Shown here in pieces: positions 35,559 through 45,969 of a stretch of DNA of 64,000 nucleotides. Each line of letters opens with the position of its first letter. The stretch's first letter is position 1. This stretch comes from Melghirimyces profundicolus (GTDB lineage: Bacteria > Bacillota > Bacilli > Thermoactinomycetales > DSM-45169), in contig NZ_QBKR01000001.1 of the NCBI RefSeq assembly GCF_003054245.1, positions 1 to 64,000 of the forward strand, given 5' to 3'. A program made the translations under genes and the position numbers. The notes below the pieces were generated by a model. It ran no database searches. It was given only the letters and a program-made list of their open reading frames with translations, and was not told the DNA's origin.

Positions 35559-36392
35559 TTACTTTTTCATTTTCGGAAACAGAGAATTCTGCACTTTTTC
35601 GATGTCGTCTTCATATTTGGCGTGCGTCAGGCGGATCAGTTCGTTAAAAACGGGCCCCACATCCTTCTGAAGGAGGTTGAGCCCCTCCCGGGTGATCCCG
35701 CCGGGCACCGCCACCCGTTCCTGCAGGGTCTCCAGCGTGAATCCGCCTTCCGTCAGCAGGCGTCCCAAGCCCTCGGCCATACGGGTGACCAAAGACAGTG
35801 CCGTTTCCCGGGGAAGGCCGGTTTCTTCCACCGCGGCGTCGGCCAGCTTCTCCATCAGATGGGCCATGAATGCCGGGGCACAACAGGCCAGATCCGAAGC
35901 GACACGGGTGTGGACTTCCTCGACCATCAGGGGCTGGCTGATAGCACCGAACAGGTCCCGGAGGTGATCCCGGTTTTCCCGGGTGAGCCGGGATCCGGGG
36001 ATAAACAGTGAATTCCCGGCACAGGCTGCGTTGGCGATACTGGGAATGATTTTGGCGATCCGGGCGGAAAGCCATGCCTCCAAATCCGCGACCATCACCG
36101 GACTGGTGATGGAAACGGCGATTTGATCCTCCCGGACCGCATCCCGGATTTCATCGAGCACATTCCGGAATTCTCCGGGCTTGATGCAGAGAAAAAAGAC
36201 GTCCGAGTTTCGGACCGTTTCCCGGTTGTCGGAGGCCAACCGGAGACCGGGGTAAGACTTTGCCAAGGCTTCCGCTTTGGATTTCGTTCGGTTGCTGATG
36301 ATCAATTCGGACGGCTTCAGCTTGCCGGACCGGATGAAGGCTTCGATCAGAGTTCGGCCCATGTTGCCGGTGCCGATAAAACCGTATATCAT
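35559..36392 (-). CDS. comER: ComER, pyrroline-5-carboxylate-reductase-like protein
   Basis: 277 aa. The N-terminal NAD(P) motif is FIGTGNMGRTL. ISNRTKSKAEALA and LCIKPGEF follow, and the C-terminal helical dimer domain has VRTRMAEGLG-type helices ending FPKMKK. It lies divergent from comEA as in B. subtilis, which favours ComER over the biosynthetic ProC. Its role in competence or sporulation is poorly defined. The start ATG is at 36392. Confidence 0.85.
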   Translation of the reverse strand: MIYGFIGTGNMGRTLIEAFIRSGKLKPSELIISNRTKSKAEALAKSYPGLRLASDNRETVRNSDVFFLCIKPGEFRNVLDEIRDAVREDQIAVSITSPVMVADLEAWLSARIAKIIPSIANAACAGNSLFIPGSRLTRENRDHLRDLFGAISQPLMVEEVHTRVASDLACCAPAFMAHLMEKLADAAVEETGLPRETALSLVTRMAEGLGRLLTEGGFTLETLQERVAVPGGITREGLNLLQKDVGPVFNELIRLTHAKYEDDIEKVQNSLFPKMKK

Positions 36393-36519
36393 GGATTTTC
36401 CTCCCCGAAACGAGAGTCTATGGAACCGTGCCCGCCGAGCGGGATCTTCTTTTTATCCATACGCCCGGGGATGTAATTATATGAGGAGACGAAAACCAAA
36501 TCGAAAGGGGGTGAGTCAA

Positions 36520-37143
36520 GTGTGGGAAGATGGATGGACCCTGCGGGAAAAGATTCTGGTCGGGGTGGCGGGAGTGATGACCCTGGGGCTTCTGGGGACG
36601 CTGGCCTTCCTGTGGACGGGGGAGGAAGAGCCGGAGGACGAGCCCGGGCTGGCCGCTTACGAACCCCGGGCCGAAGCCGCCCCCGAAAAAGATCAGAAGA
36701 AAGAACCCCCCGCCGAGATCGTGGTCGATGTGAAGGGCGAAGTAAAGAAGCCCGGGGTCTACCGCTTCGCTCCCGGAGCCCGGGCGGAAGAGGCGGTCCG
36801 GAAGGCGGGCGGGCCCGGAAAAAAGGCGGACATGGACCGGGTCAATCTGGCGCAACCCCTCTCCGACGGGATGGCCCTCTACATCCCGGCCGAAGGGGAG
36901 GAGGCGCCGGCCGCCGGGGTGTCGCCGGAGAACGGGGGACCGGCGGGGGTGAAGATCAACGTGAACACGGCATCAGGGGAAGAACTGCAGGAGTTGAACG
37001 GCGTCGGTCCGTCCAAGGCGGAGGCCATCATCCGTTACCGGGAGGAAAACGGCCCCTTCACCTCCGTCGACCAGCTGACCGAGGTGCCGGGCATCGGGGA
37101 GAAGACCCTGGAACAATGGGGGGATCAAGTAACGGTGAATTGA
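36520..37143 (+). CDS. comEA: ComEA, competence DNA receptor
   Basis: 207 aa. A short cytoplasmic N-terminus, one membrane segment (ILVGVAGVMTLGLLGTLAFL, about residues 10-29), then an acidic/proline linker. The SLBB domain follows (VVDVKGEVKKPGVYRF), then a C-terminal pair of helix-hairpin-helix motifs (INVNTASGEELQELNGVGPS and FTSVDQLTEVPGIGEKTL) that bind double-stranded DNA outside the membrane. I chose GTG 36520, with AAAGGGGG about 6 nt upstream. comEB is missing and comEC is 15 kb away. Confidence 0.92.
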   Translation: MWEDGWTLREKILVGVAGVMTLGLLGTLAFLWTGEEEPEDEPGLAAYEPRAEAAPEKDQKKEPPAEIVVDVKGEVKKPGVYRFAPGARAEEAVRKAGGPGKKADMDRVNLAQPLSDGMALYIPAEGEEAPAAGVSPENGGPAGVKINVNTASGEELQELNGVGPSKAEAIIRYREENGPFTSVDQLTEVPGIGEKTLEQWGDQVTVN

Positions 37144-37181
37144 GTCGGCTGCAACTTGTCTTTATCTCCTTTCCTAACCTT

Positions 37182-37199
37182 GTACGGTATGTACCGTAC
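37182..37199. repeat. Palindrome GTACGGTA-TG-TACCGTAC between comEA and rocD
   Basis: Perfect 8-bp arms around a 2-nt centre lie in the short gap between two converging genes. It resembles a repressor site but has no promoter beside it. Confidence 0.55.
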
Positions 37200-37238
37200 C
37201 ATCACCATCATGGTATCTTACATCCTCTCCTTGACCGC

Positions 37239-37268
37239 AAAAAAAAAGAACCCGATGGCGGGTCCCTT
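37239..37268 (-). terminator. Intrinsic terminator after rocD
   Basis: On the minus strand GGACCCG-CCAT-CGGGTT followed by nine T. Confidence 0.85.
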
Positions 37269-37280
37269 TTTGTTGATCCT

Positions 37281-38471
37281 TTATTTCAACACGGAACGGA
37301 TTTTGTCCAGTGCCCAGTCCAGTTCTTCCCGGGTGATGATCAGCGGCGGGGCGAACCGGATCGTGTTTTCATGGGTTTCCTTGCAGAGGAGTCCCGCGTC
37401 GGACAGAGCTTCGCAATAAGAGCGTGCCGGTTCAAAAAGCTCCATGCCGATGAAGAGGCCTTTCCCGCGGACTTCTTTGATCACCGGGTTTTGAATTTTT
37501 TTCAGTTCATCCATGAAGTATGTTCCCAACTCCCGGGAACGTTCCACCAGGTTTTCTTCTTGGAGGACGTCCAGCGCGGCAACGGAAACCGCACAGGCCA
37601 GCGGGTTGCCCCCGAAAGTGGAACCGTGGGAGCCCGGATCGAAAACGCCCAGAATTTCTTCGTCCGCGGCCACGGCGGAAATGGGCATCACGCCGCCGCC
37701 CAAGGCTTTCCCCATGATGTACATATCGGGCTTGACGCCTTCCCAGTCGCAGGCGAAGGTCTGGCCGGTCCGGCCGAACCCGGTCTGAATTTCGTCGGCG
37801 ATGAAGAGGACTTGGTGTTCCTTGCAGATGGCGGCGGCTTCTTTGAGGTAGCCTTCCGGCGGGACGATCACTCCCGCTTCCCCCTGAATCGGTTCCGCCA
37901 GAAACGCGGCGGTGTTGGGGGTAATCGCTTTCCTGAGGGCTTCGGCGTCGCCGTAAGGGACGATTTTGATCCCCGGAAGCATCGGTCCGAATCCCCGTTT
38001 GTATGCGTCCTCGGAGGAAAGGGAGACAGCCGTCATGGTCCGGCCGTGGAAGTTGTTTTCACAGGCGATGATTTCAGCCCGGTCTTCCGGAACGTTTTTC
38101 ACGTCATAGGCCCAGCGCCGAACGGCTTTGACGGCGGTTTCCACCGCTTCGGCCCCGGTATTCATGGGAAGGACCCTCTCTTTGCCCGTGATGTTCGCCA
38201 CTTTTTCATAAAAGAAACCGAGTTGGTCGTTGTGGAAGGCGCGGGAGGTCAGGGTCACCTTGTCGGCCTGCTCTTTCAGCGCCCGGATCAGTTTCGGGTG
38301 ACGGTGCCCGTGATTCAGCGCGGAATAGGCACTCAACATATCCATGTAACGTTTGCCGTCGGCATCTTCCACCCAAACCCCCTCGGCTTTGGAAATCACA
38401 ATGGGGAGCGGGTGATAGTTCCGGGCTCCGTATTTGTCGGTGATCTCGATCAATTCTTTGTTTCGCGACAT
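37281..38471 (-). CDS. rocD: Ornithine aminotransferase
   Basis: 396 aa. The family segments [32 protein letters not shown] and [12 protein letters not shown] are present, with the PLP Lys in [14 protein letters not shown]. It converts ornithine and 2-oxoglutarate to glutamate semialdehyde and glutamate in arginine/proline metabolism. ATG 38471 has GGAGG about 8 nt upstream. A single-gene unit; no other roc genes are near. Confidence 0.95.
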   Translation of the reverse strand: MSRNKELIEITDKYGARNYHPLPIVISKAEGVWVEDADGKRYMDMLSAYSALNHGHRHPKLIRALKEQADKVTLTSRAFHNDQLGFFYEKVANITGKERVLPMNTGAEAVETAVKAVRRWAYDVKNVPEDRAEIIACENNFHGRTMTAVSLSSEDAYKRGFGPMLPGIKIVPYGDAEALRKAITPNTAAFLAEPIQGEAGVIVPPEGYLKEAAAICKEHQVLFIADEIQTGFGRTGQTFACDWEGVKPDMYIMGKALGGGVMPISAVAADEEILGVFDPGSHGSTFGGNPLACAVSVAALDVLQEENLVERSRELGTYFMDELKKIQNPVIKEVRGKGLFIGMELFEPARSYCEALSDAGLLCKETHENTIRFAPPLIITREELDWALDKIRSVLK

Positions 38472-38637
38472 ACGCTTCCTCCTTTTCCAGCGCTTTTCAT
38501 GCCTCGGCGCGGCGGTTTCACCTCCATTAGTTTATCACCCAGGTCTCTCTTGTAGAAGGTTTCGAAGCAAAACGGATAACATTGAACCCGCTTACATAAA
38601 TATTCCGGCAGGAAGCGGATTTCAGATCAATTGGTGG

Positions 38638-38667
38638 TTGACGGGGGAGGCAGACCCCCGTTATAAT
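38638..38667 (+). promoter_or_regulatory. Sigma-A promoter of the met operon
   Basis: TTGACG (38638-38643), an 18-nt spacer, TATAAT (38662-38667). The spacer holds a 7-bp inverted repeat ACGGGGG/CCCCCGT (38641-38661). Confidence 0.7.
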
Positions 38668-38716
38668 GAAACACAAGTTTTCAGACTGGAAGCACGAAAA
38701 CATCTTCATAAGGACG

Positions 38717-40214
<1,498 letters not shown>

Positions 40215-40268
40215 GCGGGACCTTCCCCCCGCCGGTGAAAACCGCCCGAAAGCAACGGAGGGTGAATC

Positions 40269-41417
40269 ATGCACAAGGAGACACAGCTGGTGCAGATCGG
40301 AAAAAATAAAGATCGAGGAACCGGGGCGATCAGCTATCCGGTTTACCACTCGACGGCATACCAACATCCGGGTCTCGGGGAGAGCACCGGTTTCGACTAT
40401 AGCCGGACCGCCAACCCGACCCGGACGGTCCTGGAAGAGGCGATCGCCCGCCTGGAAGAAGGCGATGCGGGGTTTGCCTGCTGTTCGGGGATGGCGGCCA
40501 TCCAAACGGTGATGGGACTTTTTTCCCGGGGAGACCATCTGATTGTCTCCCTTGATCTTTACGGCGGCACGTACCGTTTGTTTGAAGAAGTGCTGACACG
40601 TTACGGCCTTTCCTTCAGTTATGCGGACCTCCGGGATCCGGAAGCGGTGGAACGGGCAGCCACTTCCCGCACCCGCGGAATCTTCATCGAATCGCCGACC
40701 AATCCCTTGATGCGCGTGACGGATCTTGCGGTGATCTGTGGAATGGCCCGGAAACACGGTTGGCTTTCCATCGTGGACAACACGTTCATGACGCCTTTCT
40801 TCCAGCAACCTCTCGCCCTCGGCGCCGATGTGGTCGTGCACAGCGCCACCAAATACTTGGGCGGGCACAACGATGTCCTTGCCGGACTGATCGTGACCGG
40901 CACCCGGGATCTGTCGGAACGGGTGGCCGATCTGCACAACGCTGTCGGAACGGTTCTGGGGCCGCAGGATTCCTGGTTGTTGATGAGGGGGATGAAAACC
41001 CTGGCTCTCCGGATGGAGAAGCATCAGAAAAACGCACTGGCCCTGGCCCGCTTCCTGGACGATCATCCGGGGGTGGAAGCGGTTTTCTACCCGACGCTCT
41101 CCCCGAAGGATCGGGAGGTGCAGGACCGGCAGGCGTACGGTTACGGCGGGATGCTTTCCTTCCGGGTGAAAGATGCGGAAATGGTGGCTCCGTTCCTGTC
41201 GTCCCTCCGGTTGATCTCTTTCGCGGAGAGCCTCGGTGGAGTGGAGACACTGGTCACCTACCCGGTGACCCAGACCCACGCCGATATTCCGGAGTCGATC
41301 CGGAAGCGGGTGGGGGTCTGTGACCGGCTCCTTCGGGTGTCCGTCGGAATTGAGCATGCAGACGATCTGATCGAAGACCTGTCCCGGGCGTTGGACCGGG
41401 CCCGGGTCACGGTCTGA
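40269..41417 (+). CDS. metI: Cystathionine gamma-synthase / O-acetylhomoserine thiolyase
   Basis: 382 aa. Trans-sulfuration PLP enzyme: SRTANPTRTVLEEAIARLEE, CCSGMAAIQTVM, and the PLP Lys in VVHSATKYLGGHNDVLAG. Gene order (riboswitch, then metI followed by a beta-lyase) matches metI-metC of B. subtilis, where MetI has both activities. Sequence alone cannot exclude a gamma-lyase. It starts 55 nt after metY with ACGGAGGGTG upstream. Confidence 0.85.
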   Translation: MHKETQLVQIGKNKDRGTGAISYPVYHSTAYQHPGLGESTGFDYSRTANPTRTVLEEAIARLEEGDAGFACCSGMAAIQTVMGLFSRGDHLIVSLDLYGGTYRLFEEVLTRYGLSFSYADLRDPEAVERAATSRTRGIFIESPTNPLMRVTDLAVICGMARKHGWLSIVDNTFMTPFFQQPLALGADVVVHSATKYLGGHNDVLAGLIVTGTRDLSERVADLHNAVGTVLGPQDSWLLMRGMKTLALRMEKHQKNALALARFLDDHPGVEAVFYPTLSPKDREVQDRQAYGYGGMLSFRVKDAEMVAPFLSSLRLISFAESLGGVETLVTYPVTQTHADIPESIRKRVGVCDRLLRVSVGIEHADDLIEDLSRALDRARVTV

Positions 41418-41440
41418 TTTACCGGAAAGGAGTGGAGAGG

Positions 41441-42622
41441 ATGAATTTCGGAACCCGGCTGCTTCACAACGGAAACGAAATCGATCCCTATACCGGCGCG
41501 GCCAGCATCCCCCTGTATCAGGCGTCCACCTACCACCAGCCGGACATTGACCATCCGGGAGCTTATGACTACGCGCGCTCGGGTAATCCCACCCGGCAGG
41601 CTCTGGAGCGGACCATTGCCGAGTTGGAGGGGGGCAGCCGGGGATTTGCTTTCGCATCGGGGATGGCGGCCATCTCCACGGTATTTTTCCTCTTCTCCCA
41701 GGGGGATCATCTGGTGGTGTCCAACGATTTGTACGGAGGGACGTTCCGGGTCCTGAGCGATGTGCTTCCCCGCTTGGGGATCCGCGCCTCCTTCGTGGAC
41801 ACGACCGATCCGGATCAAGTGGAAGCGGCGATTCGGCCGGAAACCCGGGCGATCTACATCGAAACCCCCTCCAATCCGACCCTGAAGGTGACGGATCTGA
41901 AGAGGGCGGCCCAACTGGCGAAGGAACGGGAAATTCTCACCATTGTGGACAACACCTTCATGACTCCCTGTCTTCAGCGGCCGCTGGAATTGGGAGCCGA
42001 TATTGTCGTCCACAGTGCGACCAAGTTCATCGCCGGTCACAGCGACGTGGTGTCGGGGCTGGTGGCGGTGAAAGATCCGGAGGTGGGGGAACGGCTGTTT
42101 CACCTGCAAAACGCCCTGGGTTCGATCTTGGGAGTGCAGGATTCCTGGCTGACCATGCGGGGGCTGAAAACCCTGAAGACCCGGATGGAAGTCTCCACCG
42201 CCTCCGCTCACCGCATCGCCCGGGAGTTGCGCCGCCTTCCCGAAGTCCGGCGCGTTTTCTACACGGGTCTCGAAGATCACCCGGGACACCGTTTGCAAGC
42301 GTCCCAATCCGACGGTCACGGGGCGGTCCTCTCCTTTGATCTGGGAGATAAGGAACGGGTCAGGGAAGTCCTCTCCGCCGTAAAGATTCCCATCGTGGCT
42401 GTCAGCTTGGGAGCCGTGGAGAGCATACTCTCCTATCCGGCCCGGATGTCACACGCCGCGATGCCTCCGGAAGAACGCACCCGAAGAGGGGTGACCGACG
42501 GGCTTCTGCGCCTGTCGGTCGGCCTGGAGGACCCCGACGATCTGCTCGAGGATCTGGACCGGGCCATCCGAGGCCGCCGGATCGCCGCGGCCGGGGTGGA
42601 ATGGCGGGCCTCCATCGTGTGA
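41441..42622 (+). CDS. metC: Cystathionine beta-lyase
   Basis: 393 aa. Same PLP fold (SGNPTRQALERTIAELEGG, FASGMAAISTVFF, Lys in [18 protein letters not shown]). I name it MetC by operon position after metI; gamma-lyase/synthase activities are possible in this family. It would cleave cystathionine to homocysteine. ATG 41441 fits AAAGGAGTGGAGAGG; GTG 41432 is too close to that site. A terminator follows. Confidence 0.82.
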   Translation: MNFGTRLLHNGNEIDPYTGAASIPLYQASTYHQPDIDHPGAYDYARSGNPTRQALERTIAELEGGSRGFAFASGMAAISTVFFLFSQGDHLVVSNDLYGGTFRVLSDVLPRLGIRASFVDTTDPDQVEAAIRPETRAIYIETPSNPTLKVTDLKRAAQLAKEREILTIVDNTFMTPCLQRPLELGADIVVHSATKFIAGHSDVVSGLVAVKDPEVGERLFHLQNALGSILGVQDSWLTMRGLKTLKTRMEVSTASAHRIARELRRLPEVRRVFYTGLEDHPGHRLQASQSDGHGAVLSFDLGDKERVREVLSAVKIPIVAVSLGAVESILSYPARMSHAAMPPEERTRRGVTDGLLRLSVGLEDPDDLLEDLDRAIRGRRIAAAGVEWRASIV

Positions 42623-42640
42623 AACTCTTCTTTTCCGGTA

Positions 42641-42676
42641 AAAACCGTTGGACCTGATCGGGTCCGGCGGTTTTTG
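42641..42676 (+). terminator. Intrinsic terminator of the met operon
   Basis: AAAACCG..GGACC and GGTCC..CGGTTTT (42641-42674) form a long interrupted stem ending in TTTTT. Confidence 0.85.
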
Positions 42677-42734
42677 CTTGTCCCGTTATGTTATAAAATA
42701 GATGGGAGCAAATCATAAAGGGGAATTCGCTATC

Positions 42735-43292
42735 ATGACGATCAAGTCCGATAAATGGATCCGCAGAAAAGCAAAAGAAGAAGGCATGATCGAACCCTTC
42801 GTGGACAGCAATGTCGGGAAAGGGGAAGCTGTCAGCTTCGGACTTTCCAGTTACGGATACGATCTTCGGGTGGGGGACGAATTTAAGATCTTTCACAACG
42901 CACTGATGCCCGTCATCGACCCCAAAGAAATCAGTGCCGATTCGTTCCTCGACTACAAGGGGGATGTTTGCATCATCCCTCCCAACTCCTTTGCTCTCGC
43001 CACGTCCGTTGAGTATTTCCGCATCCCGGAAAACGTGCTGGCGGTCTGTGTCGGGAAATCCACCTATGCCCGATGCGGGATCATCACCAACGTGACGCCT
43101 TTTGAGCCCGGATGGGAAGGCCACGTCACTTTGGAAATCTCCAACACGACGCCATTGCCGGCGAAAATTTACGCCAACGAGGGGTTGTGTCAGGTGTTGT
43201 TCTTTGAAAGCGATGAGGCCTGCGAAGTTTCTTATAAGGCCAAACAGGGGAAATATCAGCACCAGCGGGGTATCACTCTCCCCCGAATTTGA
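42735..43292 (+). CDS. dcd: dCTP deaminase
   Basis: 185 aa. [27 protein letters not shown], the active-site VGKSTYAR and the [15 protein letters not shown] segment with the catalytic Glu are all present. It deaminates dCTP to dUTP (or to dUMP in bifunctional forms; not distinguished here). ATG 42735 matches the conserved family start; an in-frame ATG at 42702 would add eleven residues. Confidence 0.95.
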   Translation: MTIKSDKWIRRKAKEEGMIEPFVDSNVGKGEAVSFGLSSYGYDLRVGDEFKIFHNALMPVIDPKEISADSFLDYKGDVCIIPPNSFALATSVEYFRIPENVLAVCVGKSTYARCGIITNVTPFEPGWEGHVTLEISNTTPLPAKIYANEGLCQVLFFESDEACEVSYKAKQGKYQHQRGITLPRI

Positions 43293-43314
43293 GAATCCGA
43301 CCGCAGCAAGCAGT

Positions 43315-43341
43315 CACCCGCCCGTGCGCGGGTGTTTTTTG
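43315..43341 (+). terminator. Intrinsic terminator after dcd
   Basis: CACCCGC (43315-43321) pairs with GCGGGTG (43328-43334), followed by TTTTTT. Confidence 0.85.
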
Positions 43342-43411
43342 TGCCTTCCAAATGACTTTTTGTCAGAGGTCGTTTGGACTGAGGGCGAAGGGGGGAGAAG
43401 TTGAAACCGAG

Positions 43412-43716
43412 AGCGTTGTGATTGAATGTTCGTTTCGAGAAAAGGGGAAGCGTTTATCCAAAATCGCGACTTTGCTGTCCTGCCCAGCGGAGAATCAGCC
43501 TGCAAGGGCATTCAGGGGCAAAAGCTTCTCTGTGTTGCATCCGCAGGCGTTTGCCCCTGCCCGCAGCAGGATGATTCGGAGCGGACCGTGCAACCATCTC
43601 TGCAGGACAGCATAGCGAGACCGGGGAGCGCAAGCGACCCAGGCGAGACTTGTGCTCTGTGAGTGCAGCCGGAGCGGCTTTGGGTAAATGCTGCCGCTCA
43701 CTGGTTTCACAACGCT
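43412..43716. repeat. Dispersed non-coding repeat, copy B (full, 305 bp)
   Basis: Terminal inverted repeats AGCGTTGTGA (43412-43421) and TCACAACGCT (43707-43716) are perfect. A subterminal pair GCGTTTATCCAAA/TTTGGGTAAATGC lies inside them. An internal pair GCTGTCCTGC (43474-43483)/GCAGGACAGC (43602-43611) is also perfect. Both modules are present: the first is shared with copy A and the second with copy C. Short open frames inside have no ribosome sites. Confidence 0.9.
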
Positions 43717-43882
43717 TCAAGTCTTTCTTTTAAAACGAAATAATTCAAAAATTGGTCAAACAAGTCACGCTTCAAGCGGGTAACGGCATATTAAAATAAA
43801 GGTGTAAACCGTAAAACAAAGCCGGACAATTGCAAACTTCAATATTCCGAATATTAAACCTTAATGTAAAGGAGGATTCTCC
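43717..43882. promoter_or_regulatory. AT-rich upstream region of the 87-aa gene
   Basis: Contains AATATT-CCG-AATATT (43841-43855), a palindrome just upstream of AAAGGAGG. No clear -35/-10 pair could be fixed. Confidence 0.35.
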
Positions 43883-44146
43883 ATGGCTAAATATAGAGGC
43901 AAATACGTGTTCGGAGGTGTCGCGTCGGGAGAAGGGATGGATCATCTCCGGGCCGGGGACGAGCTTGCCCTGATCGGGGCTTTCGGCAAGGTGAACAACG
44001 TCAAGATCCTCGAAACCTACCGCTATAAGGGTCGTCGCGTGTATGTGACCGACGGCCTGGGGCTCATCTACGCAGACGAAGTGGTGGCCGTCAGCATGCC
44101 TGCCTGGAAAAAAGGATCCGCGGGCCGTCGAGCCAAGGTGGTCTGA
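43883..44146 (+). CDS. Small hypothetical protein, 87 aa
   Basis: A strong ribosome site (AAAGGAGG) lies 8 nt before the ATG. The protein is basic and beta-rich (MAKYRGKYVFGGVASGEGMD, RYKGRRVYVTDGLGLIYADE) with a charged C-terminus ending GRRAKVV. It may be a small beta-barrel; no family is recognised. There is no signal peptide. It is a single-gene unit with a terminator-like hairpin downstream. Confidence 0.65.
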   Translation: MAKYRGKYVFGGVASGEGMDHLRAGDELALIGAFGKVNNVKILETYRYKGRRVYVTDGLGLIYADEVVAVSMPAWKKGSAGRRAKVV

Positions 44147-44170
44147 GAGAGGTCCCGGCCAAATGAAAAG

Positions 44171-44207
44171 AGTCCGCTCGATGGAGAACCCGTCGGCGGA
44201 CTTTTAT
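44171..44207. terminator. Terminator between the 87-aa gene and yitT-like gene
   Basis: AGTCCGC (44171-44177) pairs with GCGGACT (44196-44202), followed by TTTATATT on the plus strand; the left side has AAAAG for the converging gene. Confidence 0.6.
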
Positions 44208-44218
44208 ATTGGGGGAGT

Positions 44219-45040
44219 TCAGTCCCTCCGGAAATAACCGAGGACGTCCACTGTCTGTGTGATGTTGACAAAAGCGTGGGGATCGGCTTCCCGGATCATC
44301 CGCTTCACATGGGCGAGTTCGTACCGGGAGATGACCGTGATCAGGACATTGCGCCGTTCCGAGGTGTAGGCGCCTTCCCCGTCCAACACCGTGATCCCCC
44401 GGACCAGATTGGAAAGCAGCTTCTTTTTGACTTTCTCTCCCTGTTTGCTGATGATCATCAGCGTCAGTTTGATATGCCGGGTGTGGACCGTATCCACCAC
44501 TTTACCCGTCGCATAGATGGAGATCATGGTATACAGGGCGAGGTCCCAGTCGAAGACAAATCCCGAAATAAAGACCACAATCGCGTTCATGGCAAAGATG
44601 AGAATGCCGAGGGGCAGTTCTCTTTTCCGGGTTAACACCATTCCGATGATATCGAAACCGCCGGTGGAAGCGCCGGACCGAAAGATCAGCCCGGTGGCGG
44701 CCCCCACGATGACCCCTCCGAAGACGGCCGAGAGGATGGGGTCGTCGGAGATCCCCCTGAGAGGGATGACCTGCAAGCTGAGAGAAGTGACCACCACAGA
44801 AAAAAGACTGTACAGGATGAACTGTTTGCCCAGGCGCAAGTAACCGATAATAATGATCGGGATATTGAGCAGGAAAATAATCGAGCCGGTGTTAAAGGGA
44901 GTAACCAAACCGAAAATCATCGCGATTCCGGTGATCCCGCCGCTCAGAATTTTCTGTGGAAGCAGGAACATATTGAATGCAAAAGCGATCAGGACGGACA
45001 TCATGAAGATGATGAACAGGTTCAACAGCCGATAAACCAC
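44219..45040 (-). CDS. YitT family membrane protein (DUF161/DUF2179)
   Basis: 273 aa. Five to six hydrophobic segments fill residues 1-190 (LLPQKILSGGITGIAMIFGL, then GASTGGFDIIGMVLTRK). A soluble C-terminal DUF2179 domain (MIISKQGEKVKKKL..ISRYELAHVKRMIREADPHA) follows. Function is unknown; family members may bind small ligands at the membrane. Start GTG 45040 has AAAGGAGGG upstream. A second minus-strand gene lies 27 nt upstream, so the pair may be co-transcribed. Confidence 0.88.
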   Translation of the reverse strand: MVYRLLNLFIIFMMSVLIAFAFNMFLLPQKILSGGITGIAMIFGLVTPFNTGSIIFLLNIPIIIIGYLRLGKQFILYSLFSVVVTSLSLQVIPLRGISDDPILSAVFGGVIVGAATGLIFRSGASTGGFDIIGMVLTRKRELPLGILIFAMNAIVVFISGFVFDWDLALYTMISIYATGKVVDTVHTRHIKLTLMIISKQGEKVKKKLLSNLVRGITVLDGEGAYTSERRNVLITVISRYELAHVKRMIREADPHAFVNITQTVDVLGYFRRD

Positions 45041-45067
45041 GTGATCCCTCCTTTCTTCTGATATCTT

Positions 45068-45814
45068 TTACAAGATCCTCCCACTCAGCCAGAAAGCGCC
45101 CTGCAAAATCCCGCCCGCTTCGGGTTGTTGATCGGGAAGAGCCGGATCGGCGACCATGTCCACCGTTCCCCCACGGGTGCGGACCAGACAGTGAAGAAAA
45201 GCCACTTCACCCGGACCGGTGAGCGTTTCCGCCGAAAGCACCCTGCCCGTGATTACCGCGGTGGATTCCGTTTCCTCTTCTTTTTTGTTTTCTGCCAAAA
45301 CCAAACCGGAGGAAACAAAGGATTCCGGCTCAAACTGGATCCCGTGTTCCTCGCGGAAGTTGTGGTAGGACGCTTCGTCCCGGAAAGAGTGGAGTTCATG
45401 AGCGAAAGCGGTGAGCTGGACGACCGCCGTTTCGGGGAAACGAATCCGGCTTTTCACCCGTTCGTAATCCGGCACGTCGAAAAGGAATGGGTAAAGCCCC
45501 GGTCGGTCCGGATCCTCTTCCGGCGCGGCCCAGGCGTAAAAGCTCCCTTCCAGGGGGATTCCGGAGGGCTCCGTTCCCCTGTACAGGGAAACGTTGAGAC
45601 GACCGTCGCCGGCAAAATGGGGGTTGACACCGGTGACCTCGCCGGCGGGATTACACTGGACCCAAAGTTCGCTCCGTCCGTCGGCCGACCAGTGGACATA
45701 GCGTCCCGACGGCGTCGGATACGGTTTTCCTTCCCGGAGAGCCCGGGCGATCCAGGGGGAAAGGTCCGCTTCCGAGGCTACGCGGAAACCGACATCGGTG
45801 AAGTGGTTGGACAT
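45068..45814 (-). CDS. Hypothetical protein, 248 aa
   Basis: A soluble acidic protein without signal peptide or membrane segments. The N-terminus FTDVGFRVASEADLSPWIAR is followed by a beta-rich middle (GRYVHWSADGRSELWVQCNP) and a C-terminal part with VITGRVLSAETLTGPGEVAF. I cannot assign a family. ATG 45814 has AAGGAG about 10 nt upstream. It is probably in one unit with the YitT-like gene. Confidence 0.65.
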   Translation of the reverse strand: MSNHFTDVGFRVASEADLSPWIARALREGKPYPTPSGRYVHWSADGRSELWVQCNPAGEVTGVNPHFAGDGRLNVSLYRGTEPSGIPLEGSFYAWAAPEEDPDRPGLYPFLFDVPDYERVKSRIRFPETAVVQLTAFAHELHSFRDEASYHNFREEHGIQFEPESFVSSGLVLAENKKEEETESTAVITGRVLSAETLTGPGEVAFLHCLVRTRGGTVDMVADPALPDQQPEAGGILQGAFWLSGRIL

Positions 45815-45936
45815 GACCGGCTTCTCCTTTCTCCAAAGGCGGTAACATTCTGTCTTATGCTACCACCGGGTTCCGGATTTCTGCAATCATTTTATACCCG
45901 GGAGGGACCGCGGTTGAACATCAGAGTGGAACCATA

Positions 45937-45965
45937 TAAAAACGCCGGCCAAAGGCCGGCGTTTG
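45937..45965 (-). terminator. Intrinsic terminator after the GH65 fusion gene
   Basis: On the minus strand AACGCCGGCC-TTT-GGCCGGCGTT followed by TTTAT (plus 45937-45963). Confidence 0.85.
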
Positions 45966-45969
45966 GCGG

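Noticed and set aside
36522-38555. A 677-codon plus-strand frame over comEA and rocD
   Set aside because: It runs out of frame through comEA and antisense to rocD; both real genes have recognisable domains.
43426-43662. Short frames within repeat copy B (and similar ones in A and C)
   Set aside because: No ribosome sites, and the frames are not kept between copies; the element is better seen as non-coding.
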